Assembly (NCBI RefSeq): GCF_963966145.1 | Contig: NC_091050.1 | Location: 20,398,001-20,462,000 of the forward strand | Direction of reading: 5' to 3' | Origin: Tenebrio molitor | Taxonomy: Eukaryota; Arthropoda; Insecta; Coleoptera; Tenebrionidae | DNA: 64,000 bases | Part shown: piece by piece, positions 41,704-54,739 of the stretch | Layout: the number at the start of each line of letters is the position of its first letter | Numbering within the stretch: position 1 is the stretch's first letter | Position numbers and translations under genes: made by a program | Notes under the pieces: generated by a model | The model's database searches: none | Told to the model about the DNA's origin: nothing | Seen by the model: the letters and a program-made list of their open reading frames with translations, nothing else

Positions 41704-44700
41704 CTACTTGTGTTCTAAACTAACATCAGAAACCTTAACCAATTTGGAGAATAGACTATCCACATTTCGCAACAAAGTCTGAGGATGACCATGTTCCACT
41801 ACTTCACCGTCATCCAATACGAATATTTTATCACACGACAGAATAAATTTCATTCGATGTGCTATTTTAACCACCGTAGATGACGTTAAATAATTATCAA
41901 TTAATTCACAAATCAAATTTTCAGTTTTAGGATCAACATGTTCTGAAATTTCGTCAAAAATTACAACTTTCTTGGGATTTAATAAAATCCGACCCAAACA
42001 AATTAATTGTTTTTGACCAAATGTGAAATCCGAATCTCTCACTTTCATTTCCAAGTTTGGAATTATTTCTTTTAAATCTAGTACTTTAACGACGTTCCAT
42101 ATTTCATCGTCTTTACACAATTTTTCAGGATCAATGTTTTCACGAAATGTTCCATCAAATAAAACGGGGTCTTGTGGAATTACTGAAATGTTGGATCTGA
42201 GAGTATCTAGAGATAGTGTTTTGATATCTATCCCATCTATTGAAATTTTTCCTTCAAACTCGTACAGTCGAAAAAGGACTGAAATCAATGAAGATTTACC
42301 GGCCCCTGTTCGTCCCACGATTCCAACTTTTTCCCCTGGTTTTATCAACAGAGATATATTTTTCAATAAGTACGATTTCTTATTGTTGAGAGATAAAGAT
42401 ACATTTTCGTATTTAATTTCTCCAAAAGTGACCCAATTACTTAATACCAAACCAGATTTGGATTCTTGCTTGATGTTTGTATACTCAAAAACTCGTTCCA
42501 CTGATGTTATTTGGGTTTCAAGTTCGGCCCATTTGTATATCCCAAATTGCAGAGGTATGCTCATCACGAAAGCTTGTGACAGAGCCAGCCCCACATCACC
42601 AGGAAGAATTCCTTCATCAAAAATTAAAAATTGTAAAATGACAAAACCAATGAAAATAGACGTCATATTTTCTCCCATAAATACAAATGCTCTCATAGAG
42701 CAAACGTAAGAGTAAGAAGCGGAAGTATAGAGATTTTGGTGTTTATCAAATTTATCGATCAATAAATTTTCAGCTTGGAAAGCTTTGATTGTTGTTAGAC
42801 CTTCTAATGTGGAGTCAAAATATGCAACTATGGGTCCCTTAGCTAAAAAATATAGTCGTATATTATAGGAAGGAATATTGTAATATTTTACTGGAAGCAT
42901 CCATTCGTTTCAAAGCTGTGCCAACTTTCAAATAGTAACGTTTTAAGACTATGAAAACAATGAAAAATAATACCGTTGGAACCAAAAATACCGTGTTAAT
43001 AGATGTTGTCAAGTATAAACTTCCAAGTGTTTCAAAAAGAATCTGTAACAAAATTTCGTACTTACTTAACGGAAATCTATTTTATCGGATCCTTACTGCT
43101 ATAATATGGTGTACTACATAGGGTATGCGTTCGTCGATTGTTTCCAAATCTTTAGAAAATCTGTTTAAAATATTTCCTAGAGGATTGTTGTCAAAAAATT
43201 TCATCGTAGCATTAATGACTTGTCGAAACATCTGTTTATGCAAATTGACAGAGACTTTTCGCAAGAACAAGAAAAGAGCAAAAGCTCTACCTAGCGCTGT
43301 TATTGCAATTGCTATGATTACAACAGAGTAAATATATATGAAGCGGGTATTTCTTTCACGTATTTCAATGAATTCAGGATTGTCGTTAGTACCATTGTCA
43401 TAATTGGAAATTTCACTCTGTAAATTTACCCTAGAATTGAAGAGTGTCATCATTAACCGATTTATTTAAACACAATATGATAAAAAAAAGAAATAAAAGC
43501 GATTATGGAAAACAAAACTTCAGAAGATATGGCTTTACTGAAACTATAGCAGAAAAAGTTCTTTACGGTATTCTTACTATTTTCTTCGTTCTCATTTTGA
43601 AACTATGAGTCTATCTTCAACATCTTTTTCTTATGTTCCAAAGTCGAAACAATTTTCTTAAATAAGATCAAAGTAAATATTGCAATTGATAAGTAATAAT
43701 TTATTATTTTTTAGTAACCCGATATTGTTTCTTTTCGTCATAGATACAGATTGTGAAAAACAACTCATATCTCCCTTGGGATTTGTCAAATTTTTTCGCC
43801 CTCCACATTGTTGGCAACAAACTCATGAGAACGAAACTATAGCAACCACATATTCACGTAATCTTCCCCGCTAAATATTTTTAATAAAATTTTAACTTTT
43901 AAGTAGAGAGACTAAAAAATAAAATATTGTTTGCACCACGGGAGATATTCATGTTTTTCCCCTCGGTTGACTTATAATTCCTCTGGCCAAAGGTCCTCGG
44001 ATTATAACCACGTCAACCTTAGGGAAAAATCATGTTCATATCTCCCTTAATGCCTAAATATCTATTAAGTTATACCCAATGTTTTTTTTTTTTAGTTTTT
44101 CACAGTCGCCCCTTATCTCCTTTTCAATGGAGCAGTTTATATTATATATTTTGATGGTTAAATAACATAATCGCATTATCGATATTGAAAGTATTTTGAG
44201 GACTTACCATTTACTTACAAGTTTGTCTTTATAACTTGTGGAAAACTGAGCTAGTATAGAAATGCAAAAGATAGAAACGAAAGCAAAACTGCTACCTCCC
44301 AGTTTAATATATTGTTGATAAACACGCCAAGATACAGCTCCTGATTTTTTGTCTTCTCTGTACACATTCACTCTGTTCTCTCTTTCATTTAGTAATTTGC
44401 CGTCTACATTGGTATTCTCTCCTTCTCTCTGGTCATTCACTCTTAAAACATTTTCAATAGGTGATTCGTTTTCGATTTCTTCAATTGCTTCGGTTGATGC
44501 CTTTATTGATACTATGGGGCCATTCTGATTCATATTGATAACATTATCAGCCTGACGGATGAAATTTTCATTATATGTGATTAGCACAACTAATTTATCA
44601 GCCAAGAACTTCCTAATACAATTTTTGAATATGAAATCGGCGACCAATGGATCTAGACTAGACAAACAATCATCTAGGAGATAAATATCACTTTCTCTGT

Positions 44701-46546
44701 AAATTGCTCTCGCTAAACTGATCCTGGTTCTTTGTCCTTTGCTTAAATTAATACCACGATCTGCCACAACAGTATCATCACCAAATTCAAACGAGTTGAA
44801 GTCGTGATGTAGGGCACACACTTTTAACACTTGCTGGTAACGTTGTACGTTGTATCTTTCCCCAAAGAGAATATTTTGTCTGATTGTCGAAGGAAACAAC
44901 CACGAGTCTTGTGAAGCATATGATAGTCTACCTTCAATGAGTAAAGTACCCTCAGTTATTTCGTATTGTTTCAACAAAGTCATCACTAGAACACTTTTGC
45001 CAGAACCAGTATTTCCTGTTAACACTGTTAAACCTTTCTTAATGTCGAAGTTAACATCACTTAGAATTTTTTTATCAGCCAATATGACTGTAACGTTTCG
45101 TAAAGAAATGTGTGCTTCCTTCACTTCAGACTTATATTCTTCCATATTCCTTTCGTTACCAATTATTCTTAATAGTTTTTGAATTCTTTTGGCAGCCGCA
45201 ATGAATTCTGACGTGTGGAACATTCCATACGGTATCAAAGTAACCAAGGTAAAAGTCACACCTTGAAAACAACCAACAACAAAGTACATAACTTCAGCTG
45301 TGATTGATTTTCCAGACCATACATAGGTCATTATTACCAAATATAATGTAAAGTGTTGAACTAATGTTGCTGAAACAGTTGTAATGTACAAGTGCATGAA
45401 CATTTTGTACAAAGTGCGCATTTCATCCCTGTAAGAAACGATCCATCAATAAGTTTGTTAAAAAAGTAAAAATGTGTCGATATTGTACTTTCTAGTGTGA
45501 TTGGTCGTTCTACTTAGATATTTGTCCCTGACATACATTTTTGTACTTCTGATAGTTGACAAAACCTTTTGGGTGCTGCGCATTCTTTTATCAGTTTTTT
45601 TGGATGTCTCCATCTTTAAACAAACAACTTTCCACACCGCATAAACTAAAACAATTTGTTACTTATCAATAGTTAAAGATATTTGTAGATCAAAACCTAC
45701 CTTGCCATGGTACGTACAATGTATATGTGAAGAGCAAGACTAACATAGCAGAACCAATTTTTTGGTACATGCTGTAACAAATTATTATTGTCGAAAGAAA
45801 TCCTGTCCATACGTCATTAAATAATTCAATAAAATAATCGAATGTCATAACGTCCTTCGTAATCAAAGTGGTGATTTTGCCAATTGGAGTGTTTCTCAGT
45901 TTGGCGGGATGCAGATTGAAAATTTCTCTGTACAACAAGGACGTCAATGCTGTACGCATTTTTATTGCCAGATTTCCGGTTGCCAAAAGGTAGTTGTGTC
46001 TGTAAACGGAATCGGTAAATGTGAGTACAATAATAAGTCCTCCATAGAAAGATGCTTCGATTTTAGTCAATTCGGTTTGACCCGGAATAAAATAGGAAAC
46101 CAACTTTCCTATAACTATGGGCCGCACAACACTACAAATAAATGACTTCGTAAAAATTAATATTAATTTACAATCTAACATACGTATGAATCACTGATAT
46201 TAGTTTGGTTGTTCCAAGTAAAATGTAATATTTCCCAAATAAATTCCACAGAAGTGAAAATACCGAACACTTGTTTTCATTTTTTTGTTCATTCCATTTT
46301 TGTAAAATGCGATTTCCCAATTTTTGGGAGTCTAGGTCGGGGAGAACTTCGTACAAGTCTTCTTCTTTTAGTTCTTCTTTGACGCCACTTTTAAATAGTT
46401 TCCAAGTGAAACTAAAATTTTAACTAATAATAAGTTTTAAAGAAATTTGTACTGAAAATATCTTAGTACAGGAATGTCACTTTGGAAAATATGTTAGCTG
46501 TTTGCCTGGGATTGATTGCTCTTTTTTGTTCTAAATAACTATCCAT
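41704..46546 (-). CDS. ABCC transporter (MRP4 / l(2)03659-like), 8 exons, 1239 aa
   Basis: The exons on - are 46546-46470, 46411-46184, 46131-45701, 45627-45489, 45428-44208, 43430-43097, 43042-42892 and 42842-41704. They total 3720 nt, and every phase matches. The start MDSYLEQKRAINPRQTANIF has the NP-x-x-x-AN signature of ABCC proteins without the TMD0 domain. The order is TMD1, NBD1, TMD2, NBD2. NBD1 has Walker A GNTGSGKS (430-437), LSKGQ (520-524) and YLLDD. NBD2 has Walker A GRTGAGKS (1037-1044), FTFGQ (about 1133), VVIFDE and IAHRM. Family members in the plasma membrane export organic anions, conjugates and xenobiotics using ATP. The NBD1 switch His is Tyr (LITYN, about 577), and NBD2 has an odd signature and D-loop (EHVD). 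The length is slightly short for the family. Exon 1 and the 45489 donor rest on phase and motif only. Confidence 0.85.
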
Positions 46547-46950
46547 TGCTTGATTGTCGATGAACTCCAGATGCTAACTGCCTATTTTTAAAAGTTTTTT
46601 AAATTAAATAACGTTCAGATTTACATATTTGTGAGTCAATTTGAACAATGTTCAGTTTGACTTTTTTTGAAATGTTTTGTCGTTTGTACTTACGTGAGAG
46701 TCATACTGGTGACAATCTGACAAAAGCTTTAATAATTTACAATGTTTTTTATTTAGATTTACCTAAATATAAGTTTTGACAGAGCACTAGTTTTGTATTA
46801 ACCTGTTGCAAAACAGTTACCTTCAAATTACAATTATTTAGCTACCATTACACGATATATCGTAGATAAATAGAATACTCACATATTTCAGATAAGCAAT
46901 AAAGCAATGATTTACTTTACTGCATGCTCTGTGATAATAGTTATTTTTCT
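46547..46950. promoter_or_regulatory. 5' flank of the ABC transporter gene
   Basis: AT-rich sequence upstream of the chosen ATG. No convincing TATA/initiator pair was found. It is bordered at 46951 by a repeat arm. Confidence 0.25.
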
Positions 46951-47155
46951 ATTTTGCACGTTTAAATCACAGTCAGTGTCAAACGAGTTTCGAAAAGGAG
47001 TTCTTTTCGATACAGGTTTCAGAAACATTTACTTAAATTTTTAATGTTGGCAGTGACTCACAGTAAGTAGTTAGGTGATCACTGCACTTCACAACATTTT
47101 AAATTCAAAACTTGCAATTGTTCGTCTAGTTACCAGTGTTACCAACCCTTTCTAT
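46951..47155. repeat. Inverted repeat, left arm (partner 50293-50493)
   Basis: GTCAAACGAGTTTCGAAAAG, AATGTTGGCAGTGA and TTGCAATTGTTCGTCTA are found in complement and in the same order at 50293-50493. Identity is roughly 80 percent by eye. Confidence 0.8.
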
Positions 47156-48150
47156 CTGCCAAATTAACTTTCTTAGCATTATGTTTTGAACTTTCTTTTA
47201 ATTTAAAATTTAAAATAGGAGCAAAATAAAAAAAATATAGTATTACACTCGTTTGTCTATAGCGGCCTGGGTGTAGACCGAAAAATCCTATTGTTCTCAT
47301 GATTGTGACATTTGGGGTTGTTTTCGGGGATTGCTGTTAGCAACTAACTGTCATGCTATCAAATATGTGACAACGTCATGTGCATCGTGACAATTTAGAC
47401 ATGCAGTCCACACACGTGTATCTGCAGAATGCATGCAGTCATGTGTAGTTGTCTAGTGATAAAATAATGATACTTTACTTTAATTGTAACTACAGTTTGG
47501 ATATTCTAAATTGACAGAAGCTAAATGTTGGGCACTGGTTCGGTTGTGCAGGAGGGACAAAGTTTCGGCGCCGCGTTTTTTGAAAATATCTCTGTCAGTG
47601 GCGAGCGCAAATTCATAGAATAATTTGTCCAAAATTATATAGGTAATTATATTCAAAACTGCACAAAACTTAAAGTATGCTTTCCACTCATTTCCACCAA
47701 GAATGGCATGGATTAATTAAGCAAATATAATTGTTTTGTTATGGACCCATCTTTATCTGAAATGACCCGCTTAGGAAATAATGTACCTACTGCAAATCCA
47801 AGATTGAGATTATAATTTTAATATTATTCCAGAAATAGGTTTACAACTAACGGAACTTGTTGTTGCTGCATTTACCGCAATATCAGCTCTAATATGATAA
47901 AAAAGCCAGTTCATAAACATTAACAGCAAAATACTAAAAACCAGAAACACCAAACAGAACTAGCATCAACTAAATTAATAAAATTTTTGTTATTAAAGTT
48001 ACTTTTAAACTGTGAGACTCTTGACATTGCACTTTGACAACTTCACTCAATTCATTACATTTGTTAGTGGGGTTATGATTATTTAGTGACATTCTCCCCT
48101 AAAGTGGCGCCGTGGAGATCACAGGCACTAAAGCTTCGCCCAGGCAGATG
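47156..48150. other. Unassigned stretch with a 150-bp direct repeat
   Basis: 47683-47833 (TTTCCACTCATTTCCACCAA, TGGACCCATCTTTATCTGAA) recurs in the same direction at 50148-50298. No gene is seen. Confidence 0.6.
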
Positions 48151-48330
48151 TAACGGGTGTTTTTTTAAATTTGGCGTCGAAGTAGATGTTGCACTGTCGA
48201 TTGTGAACGAACTATACAGGTTACGGATCACGGATCAGCTGTTTAAATCTTACGCTTTTACACGAGTGGTGCGCTCTCAATCGACTCTCCAACGCCTACT
48301 TCGACGCCAAATTTAAAAAAACACCCTTTA
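48151..48330. mobile_element. 180-bp MITE, copy 2 (inverted)
   Basis: Same family and length as 4253-4432 in opposite orientation, with TA at both ends and perfect 34-bp TIR cores. Confidence 0.9.
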
Positions 48331-48525
48331 TGTATAGTGAAATATGTCAATCATCAAGAAAGCGGTGGTCAAAAGAAATCGAATGAGAACTGTCGAGCAG
48401 CTTTTCAACTTCAAATTTGAAGTTTTTAGGAGTAATTTGCGTTTACATTGGTTTAGTATAGGGCTACGATTAACTCGAGTTTCGAGGAATTTGGGTTGCA
48501 TACTTTGAATCAGGACCTTCTAAAT

Positions 48526-50149
48526 AGTGTTCGGTAAATAGACGGCCATCGCTTTAGGAATGGTAGTGGTTACTATAATGGAGTAAAATCTCTTGTTAAA
48601 TTTTTCCCAGCTACTTTCTTGTAGATGCTAGAGGCATCAAAAATTACCCAATCAGGGTTCAGGTCGAGATTGTGATTTGTAATAATGAATCCAAGTTAGC
48701 TGAGAAAAAAACTTTATAGCGACTGTCAGTGTGACAAGTTTGATTAATTGAAAGCAGTGGGGTTCGTTCATTTGGTTTGGTCTTAAATTGCAAAAATGGC
48801 CGGAAATTACAACTTTAGTGATTTAGCTGACATGCACCTTATCTATGGTGAAGTTGGATGCAACAGCAGAGCTGCAGTGAGGTTATATCAAGAAAGATTC
48901 CCTAATCGCCGCGTTCCCCATCGTAGTGTATTTTCCAATGTTAATCGTCAGCTTCGAGAATTTGGAAATTTGAGGCCAATCAATGTGGACAGAGGTAGAC
49001 CTGCGGCAGTTAATGCCGTGGTCCGAGACGAACAAATATTGGAAATGGTAGCTGCTGACCCAACTCTTAGCGTGCGCGAAATTGCGCATAGAATCCATGT
49101 TCCAGCCACCACTGTATGGACAACAATATCTAAAGAACGTCTGCACCCATATCATATTAATCGCGTCCCAGCTTTATTGCCTGAAAATCTTCCGAGAAGG
49201 CGGGAGTTTTGTAAATGGCTGTTGCAAAGGAATAATGAAGATCCACAATTCACATTTAACCTTTATTTTTCAGACGAAGCAAACTTTTCGAGGAATGGGG
49301 TGTTAAATCTAAGAAATTAGCATTATTTGTCAGTAGATAATTCACATGTTACTAGAATATCAAATCAGCAGCAGCGATTTTCGTTGAATGTTTGGGCTGG
49401 GATCTTTCAAAATTCCTTAGTTGGTCCCTTCTTTATACCCAATCCTCTAACCGGAGATTTTTTACGAAACGAGTTAGAACATTTCTTAGACGAACTGCCT
49501 TTGCAACAGCGATTCAGTATGTGGTATATGCAAGATGGAGCACCTCCTCATGCACACCGAGCTGTTGTGGAATTTTTGATAACAGATTTCCGCAAAGATG
49601 GATAGGCCGACATGGTCCATTTCCGTGGCCCCCCAGGAGTATGGACTTATCTCCCTTAGATTTTTATTTCTGGGGTCATGTGAAGTCAATTGTTTATGCT
49701 ACCGATGTTCCGGATGTGAATGAATTGCGAAATCGAATATTACTGGCGTCTGATCAAATAAGAAATAATGTAGATGTTTTTGAAAATCTGAGAACAGGAT
49801 TATTGCGACGGGCCCGACTATCCAGCTTGATGGTCGCCGATTTGAGCATTTATTATAAACTTTCATGTACCTTACATTCATATTAAATTAAATTGCATTC
49901 GTCATCGAAATTATTGTTTGATACGCCACAGAAGTTTGACGGACGTTTGCCGTCAAATGTGACATTTTTCCAAACAGAGTACTTGATACAACAAAATAGG
50001 CGCTAATGAAACCTACTCTCTCAGTGGTCATTTTTAAACTCCAATCGTTCTTCAACTTGCAATAAAAACAAAAAAGCAAATACACAGTATATTTTCTTTG
50101 GACTCTGTGAAGTAGCAGTGAAGAGATGGCCGTCTATTTATCGAACACT
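48526..50149 (+). mobile_element. Mariner-like element, nearly complete
   Basis: The ends AGTGTTCGGTAAATAGACGG and (complement) AGTGTTCGATAAATAGACGG extend through CCATC as 25-bp inverted repeats. They enclose one transposase gene. The TA target duplication is clear only on the left. Confidence 0.85.
48796..49886 (+). pseudogene. Mariner-type transposase with one stop and one frameshift
   Basis: It starts MAGNYNFSDLADMHLIYGEV with a helix-turn-helix region and a basic RGRPAAVN linker. First catalytic region: LYFSDEANFS (about 49270). Second: WYMQDGAPPHAH (about 49540). Third: PPRSMDLSPLDFYFWG (about 49640). The frame is broken by a single in-frame TAG at 49318 and then by a 1-base shift near 49600 into the frame ending at 49886. 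Otherwise the protein is full length, about 360 codons. The deleted element at 15851 encodes a relative. Confidence 0.85.
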
Positions 50150-50292
50150 TTCCACTCATTTCCACCAAGAATGGCACGGATTAATTAAGCAAATATAGGT
50201 AAATTGTTTTGTTATGGACCCATCTTTATCTGAAATGACCCGCCTAGGAAATAATGTAAGTACTGTAAATCCAAGTTTGAGATTATAATTTT

Positions 50293-50493
50293 GAGGGTTG
50301 GTAACGCTGGTAAATAGACGAACAATTGTAAGTTTCGAATTTAAAGTGTCGTGAAATGCGCTGATCACGTAGCAACAACTCACTGCCAACATTAAAAAAA
50401 AGTAAATGTTCCTGAAACGCGTATCGAAAAGAGCTCCTTTTCGAAACCCGTTTGAGTGTTATACTGATTGTGTTATAGGTGCAAAATAGAAAA
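50293..50493. repeat. Inverted repeat, right arm (partner 46951-47155)
   Basis: See the left arm. Together they bound 3.5 kb including the mariner-like element and a MITE. Confidence 0.8.
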
Positions 50494-50517
50494 TAGTATA
50501 TTATGATACAAATTTAT

Positions 50518-50895
50518 AAGGAAGCCTTTAAAGCAAGCGTGACGAGTTTAAGACTACGACGCGTAGCGCAGTGTTTTTAACGTTTTCAAAGGCCCTTATG
50601 AATGTGTATCATACGCAATTTTTTATTAAGCCTGTACTACAATCTGAAAATTATAACAAAAAAATTGAAATACCTTTTCCAAAGTAATCTGTGTTGATTT
50701 CTATATCGTTGATATAGAAATGTTCAATTGTTGTTTCGTTGCCATGTATATTTGTTATAAATTGTGTATAAATCATTGTTCAAAATGTAGGTGAACTTGT
50801 TACCTTAGCAACCTTTAAAGCTTTAGTGTTTTAAAGGCCCTTTTTCGCACGCATTTTAGTGTCAAAAACAGGGATTATGATTCAGGTATAATAAA
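50518..50895. repeat. Dispersed repeat with ACGACGCGTAGCG core, copy 2
   Basis: Collinear with 20878-21180 and longer at the right (CCTTTAAAGC and AAAGGCCCTTTTTCGCACG), where it mirrors its own left edge. It probably is a palindromic MITE-like unit. Confidence 0.75.
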
Positions 50896-52767
50896 AAATA
50901 ATTATACAGTTCTTGGACAATGGAAAAAATTAACAAGTCATTTTGTGTGATTAACCAATCTCAATTGTTTCGTAACCATGAGAATTTTAATTTTGATTAT
51001 TTAATTTTTTCTATAACAATGTAACTTTTTTGACAAGGCTCCGTTTCTATCACAACAAAAATTTTCGCTTTTACCCATAGGTAGGTATACATTTAGATGG
51101 TTACTTTATTCCAAATTTTAAATCAATTTGTAACACTTTTTCGTAAAAAATCAAATAGAAAAAACGTTTTATTTAACAAACTATGCTACGTGTTAAAATT
51201 AACAGACGCATGTTAGATACACCCTGTATAACAATCATAATTAATTCGCTTAGTAATGTATATCATTAATAACTAAAATATATACAAATAATAGATCTCT
51301 TATTTAATAGTCGTAGATAATAGTGTATTATTATATTATACGAGTTTAATAAGACACTTTATCATCACACGAATGTGTAATCATACGTCTTATTAAACGA
51401 GTGTAATATGCTGTTTTATCTATTTTGCTTTACTAATTCCTGGAATTTCGGCTGTTCCAGTTTTCATGTTAGTCTAGGGAATTTTGTATGGGTTGATATC
51501 AGACATTGACGATTTGTATTTAAATTTGAAAATATCCTAATAATTGTGAAACAAATTCAATAATAATATCTGTCATTCCTGTGCTAAATGTTTAAAATGT
51601 TATATTTACTAAATTTACTTCGCAGCTTGACACTTTACCTTGACGCCTGATCTGAAACGGCTGATGTTGCCAGTATAAAAGCTAAAACTTACTAAAAACA
51701 GTTTAATAATACGATCCATTATTAAACTGTTTTCGATATAATAATGAGCCCATTAGTAACGCAAAGTAATAAAATATAATTGTGCCCTGTAGAAGATTTG
51801 ATAAACCACAAAGTAAATGTTTAAAATGATAAAATGCTAATTATTCATTATCAAAAAAGTAGCAATTAACTTAAAAGCGTATGCAACGATGTAATTAACT
51901 GGAAGCAACAATAAACGAATAATACTGGAAAATTTAGCAGTATTAAGCGTTCACGATCTTTTTGAGACCGAGTTGGCTATGAATGATCATCTTGTGATTT
52001 TGTTGGCAGTACCTCGGTGATAATTGTGATAACTAAAAAAGGACATTGACCCTTTTTGTGTTAGGTTAGGTCGTTTTCAGTTTAAGGTTATATTTTCTAA
52101 ATAGGTACACTGTTGCCGGATCTCTTAAATCTGATCTGTCCTTTTTAAATTTGAAGTTTTTTCTAGTTGTAAATCCCCTCACCTTCTCCGCTCCACCTCC
52201 ACTAATTCGTCTGAGTATATCCTCACCTTCGCTGCTTCACCCCCAAAAAAACCAACCCCTACTACAATTTTCAACACTGTTAAGTAAAAAACCAGTTTTT
52301 TCGATTTGGAAATTACTTCACATTCGTACCTACATAGTTGCCATACTTATCCACAATCATTTTGAATCACCCAATAGCATCGTTCAATGAAAATGTTTTG
52401 TCGTAACAAAATAATTTTGGCAATTTTGACTTTTTCTTTGAAGGAAATTAATAGTTATTTATGTGACGCGCTTAGTAAATTAATCTTTACGGGAGCGCTG
52501 GCACTTGTGGGACGAGTGACGTAAGGAACGAGTCTCGATACGCCAGTAAGACCATATAAACATACATACAAACTTTTATTTCCACCTTCACCTGCCTTAT
52601 GGTTACGATATGGTTACAATTAAAAAAATTATAGAAACAAAAAGCAAAACCAAATCTTTAAAAACAATTATTATTTGTTTGTCACCAGAAACCGCATAGC
52701 CTCCAATCTAACCAAATTTATGACAACCTAGTCACGAATAGGTATCCCTAAACCCTAGGGAGTAATA
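50896..52767. other. Long AT-rich stretch without recognised gene
   Basis: ACGAGTTTAATAAGACACTT (51339) and CGTCTTATTAAACGAGTGTA (51390) form a hairpin. CAATCATTTTGAATCACCC at 52357 resembles an insect mariner MITE end. Otherwise nothing is recognised. Confidence 0.45.
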
Positions 52768-53279
52768 TACAGGGTATTTGGGGTATAAGGTAACAAATTT
52801 CTCCCGTGTAAAGAAATAGACAAAATAAAACTTTTATTCTAGTAATATTTTTTAGTACATACAATGGCCGGCAAAAAAAAATTAGCCATCACTTTTGTGT
52901 CACGTCAAAATCCAAATGTGTAATTAATGTTTTTTTGACACTGACATTTAACTTTTTTTGTCGGCCATTGTAGGTGTTACACTTTTCTAATAATCATTTT
53001 TTCAATTTGAAGAACCACTGTTTGAGATTCACCGGAATTCTAAATTATAAAGGCGGCAGCTAGGGCATTTTCCTTTACAAATCTTTATTAGCTTGGTATT
53101 AGTAATTAGTAATTACGTGTTTACAGATATGAACAGTGGCTCTCAAACAGTAGAAACAGAGTTTAGTTCAGCGTAATAAAAAAAGCAAATTGAAAAAAAT
53201 GTCACTAAGAAAAATTGTTCATTTAAGCTAGCTGTGCATCTCAGAAAAGTTTGTTACCTTAAACACCAAACACCCTGTA
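52768..53279. mobile_element. 512-bp TA-flanked MITE containing a second MITE
   Basis: The ends TACAGGGTATTTGGGGTATA and (complement) TACAGGGTGTTTGGTGTTTA continue as AAGGTAACAAA. The centre is interrupted by the MITE at 52860-52972. Confidence 0.85.
52860..52972. mobile_element. 113-bp MITE (TACAATGGCCGGCAAAAAA), nested
   Basis: The inverted ends are TACAATGGCCGGCAAAAAAA and (complement) TACAATGGCCGACAAAAAAA, with TA edges. A truncated copy is at 21435-21549. Confidence 0.9.
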
Positions 53280-54739
53280 TTTTTGACACAATTATAATAA
53301 CCAAATTAAGTTAGGTGGAAAAACAAATGACAAATAATAACATATGAGATTGCACAGAGATGCCACCAATGTTTAGCGCAAAATGGAGCGCTGTTTGAGC
53401 ATAGACGATAGTAGGGTTTTTTTTTACTTTTTCTTTGTATTTTTGGTATGTAAGTGTATACTTGTGATACACTGTTTTCAGAATAAAATTCTCTATCAGA
53501 ATTACTAAAAAAAATTATGTGTTCCCATTTGATTTTTTTGACAGTTTTGCTTTGAAGCCCTTGGCGCTATACCTGAATTTATTAAGCCCTTTTCAAGCCT
53601 ATTCACAACCACTTAATTTGGTGTATAAATAATTAAGGGTAAATAAGGGAGTTAAGGACTCGTCTTGTTTTTTGGGGACACCTGTAAAATTACCAATTGA
53701 TTTTACATTTATTTTATATCGTGAAACAGAATACCACAAAAACTCTCAGAACTTTCTGGACACCCTAATAATAACATCAATTAGTTTCGCAGAAACCAGA
53801 TATGGGAGTGAGATACAATGAATGAAGATTAGAAATCAACTAGAACGGTTTTGGGAAATTACAATCAATGTTTGTTTTATTAATCCAGCAACAAATTAAG
53901 TAAGTAGGTATGTATATTCGGTCTCGTCCGAACAAAAATCTAAATTTAAACATTCAAATTACGGCGGAGAGAAACATGACATTACATGAGTTCGTGTGTA
54001 AAATGTTTGTTTTTTTTTGGCAAGAGTGGAGCATTTTAAAGGCCAACGAGTGCCAAAAAAGGCCCAATTTACACAAGAACGAGTTGAATACAAGGTTTTT
54101 TTGTTCGACGAGCCCCTTAAAGGCTGAAAATCTTCAAAAATAACTTGATGTTTTGTTTTGACAAGTTGTGTCATTTATCAAAATCCGTTCACACAAGAGA
54201 AAATTCTCAAATTTTAACAGTGTCGAACAAAAAAATAGTTTTAAAACATTTTCATTCATCATTCGTTCCTTGGAGCCTTCGAGGTCGAGGGAGACTCCAC
54301 CAGTGTCCACCGTTCTCAATTATCTGTGGTCTGGCGCAGTACACAAAATAAAGCCACGCCACCCATAAATGGGGTTATAGACCGTTGACAAAATATGTGA
54401 CATGTGAAAAAACATCCTTTTAAGTCTGATCAATAAAATTTAACGCAAATGTTGAATTTGCTCCCGTCAACTATTTGACACTCACCGACACCGAGTGTAA
54501 ATATTTTGTAAACTGCGCTCAATAATGTCAGGGCGGATTTGTTCCATTTCAGCGCGAATTTTCTGCCGTAAATTTTCTGAATTGTTTGGTCTATTAAAAT
54601 AAACCCTCGATTTTAAATAACCCAACCGAAAAAAAAATTACGTCAAAAAGTAAATTAAATTTTTCAAGTAAAATTTGCAATTTTCTCAAAAAAAATTGTT
54701 ATGTCAGGTAACTTTTTTTTTCAGTAATCGTTTAGATAG
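53280..54739. other. Unassigned stretch
   Basis: 53760-53880 (AGAAACCAGATATGGGAGTG...) recurs, diverged, at 58545-58640. Frames at 53910-54368 are short and unrecognised. Confidence 0.4.

Noticed and set aside
42023..42709. 228-codon plus-strand frame
   Set aside because: It is the antisense of ABC transporter exon 8, with no independent motif.
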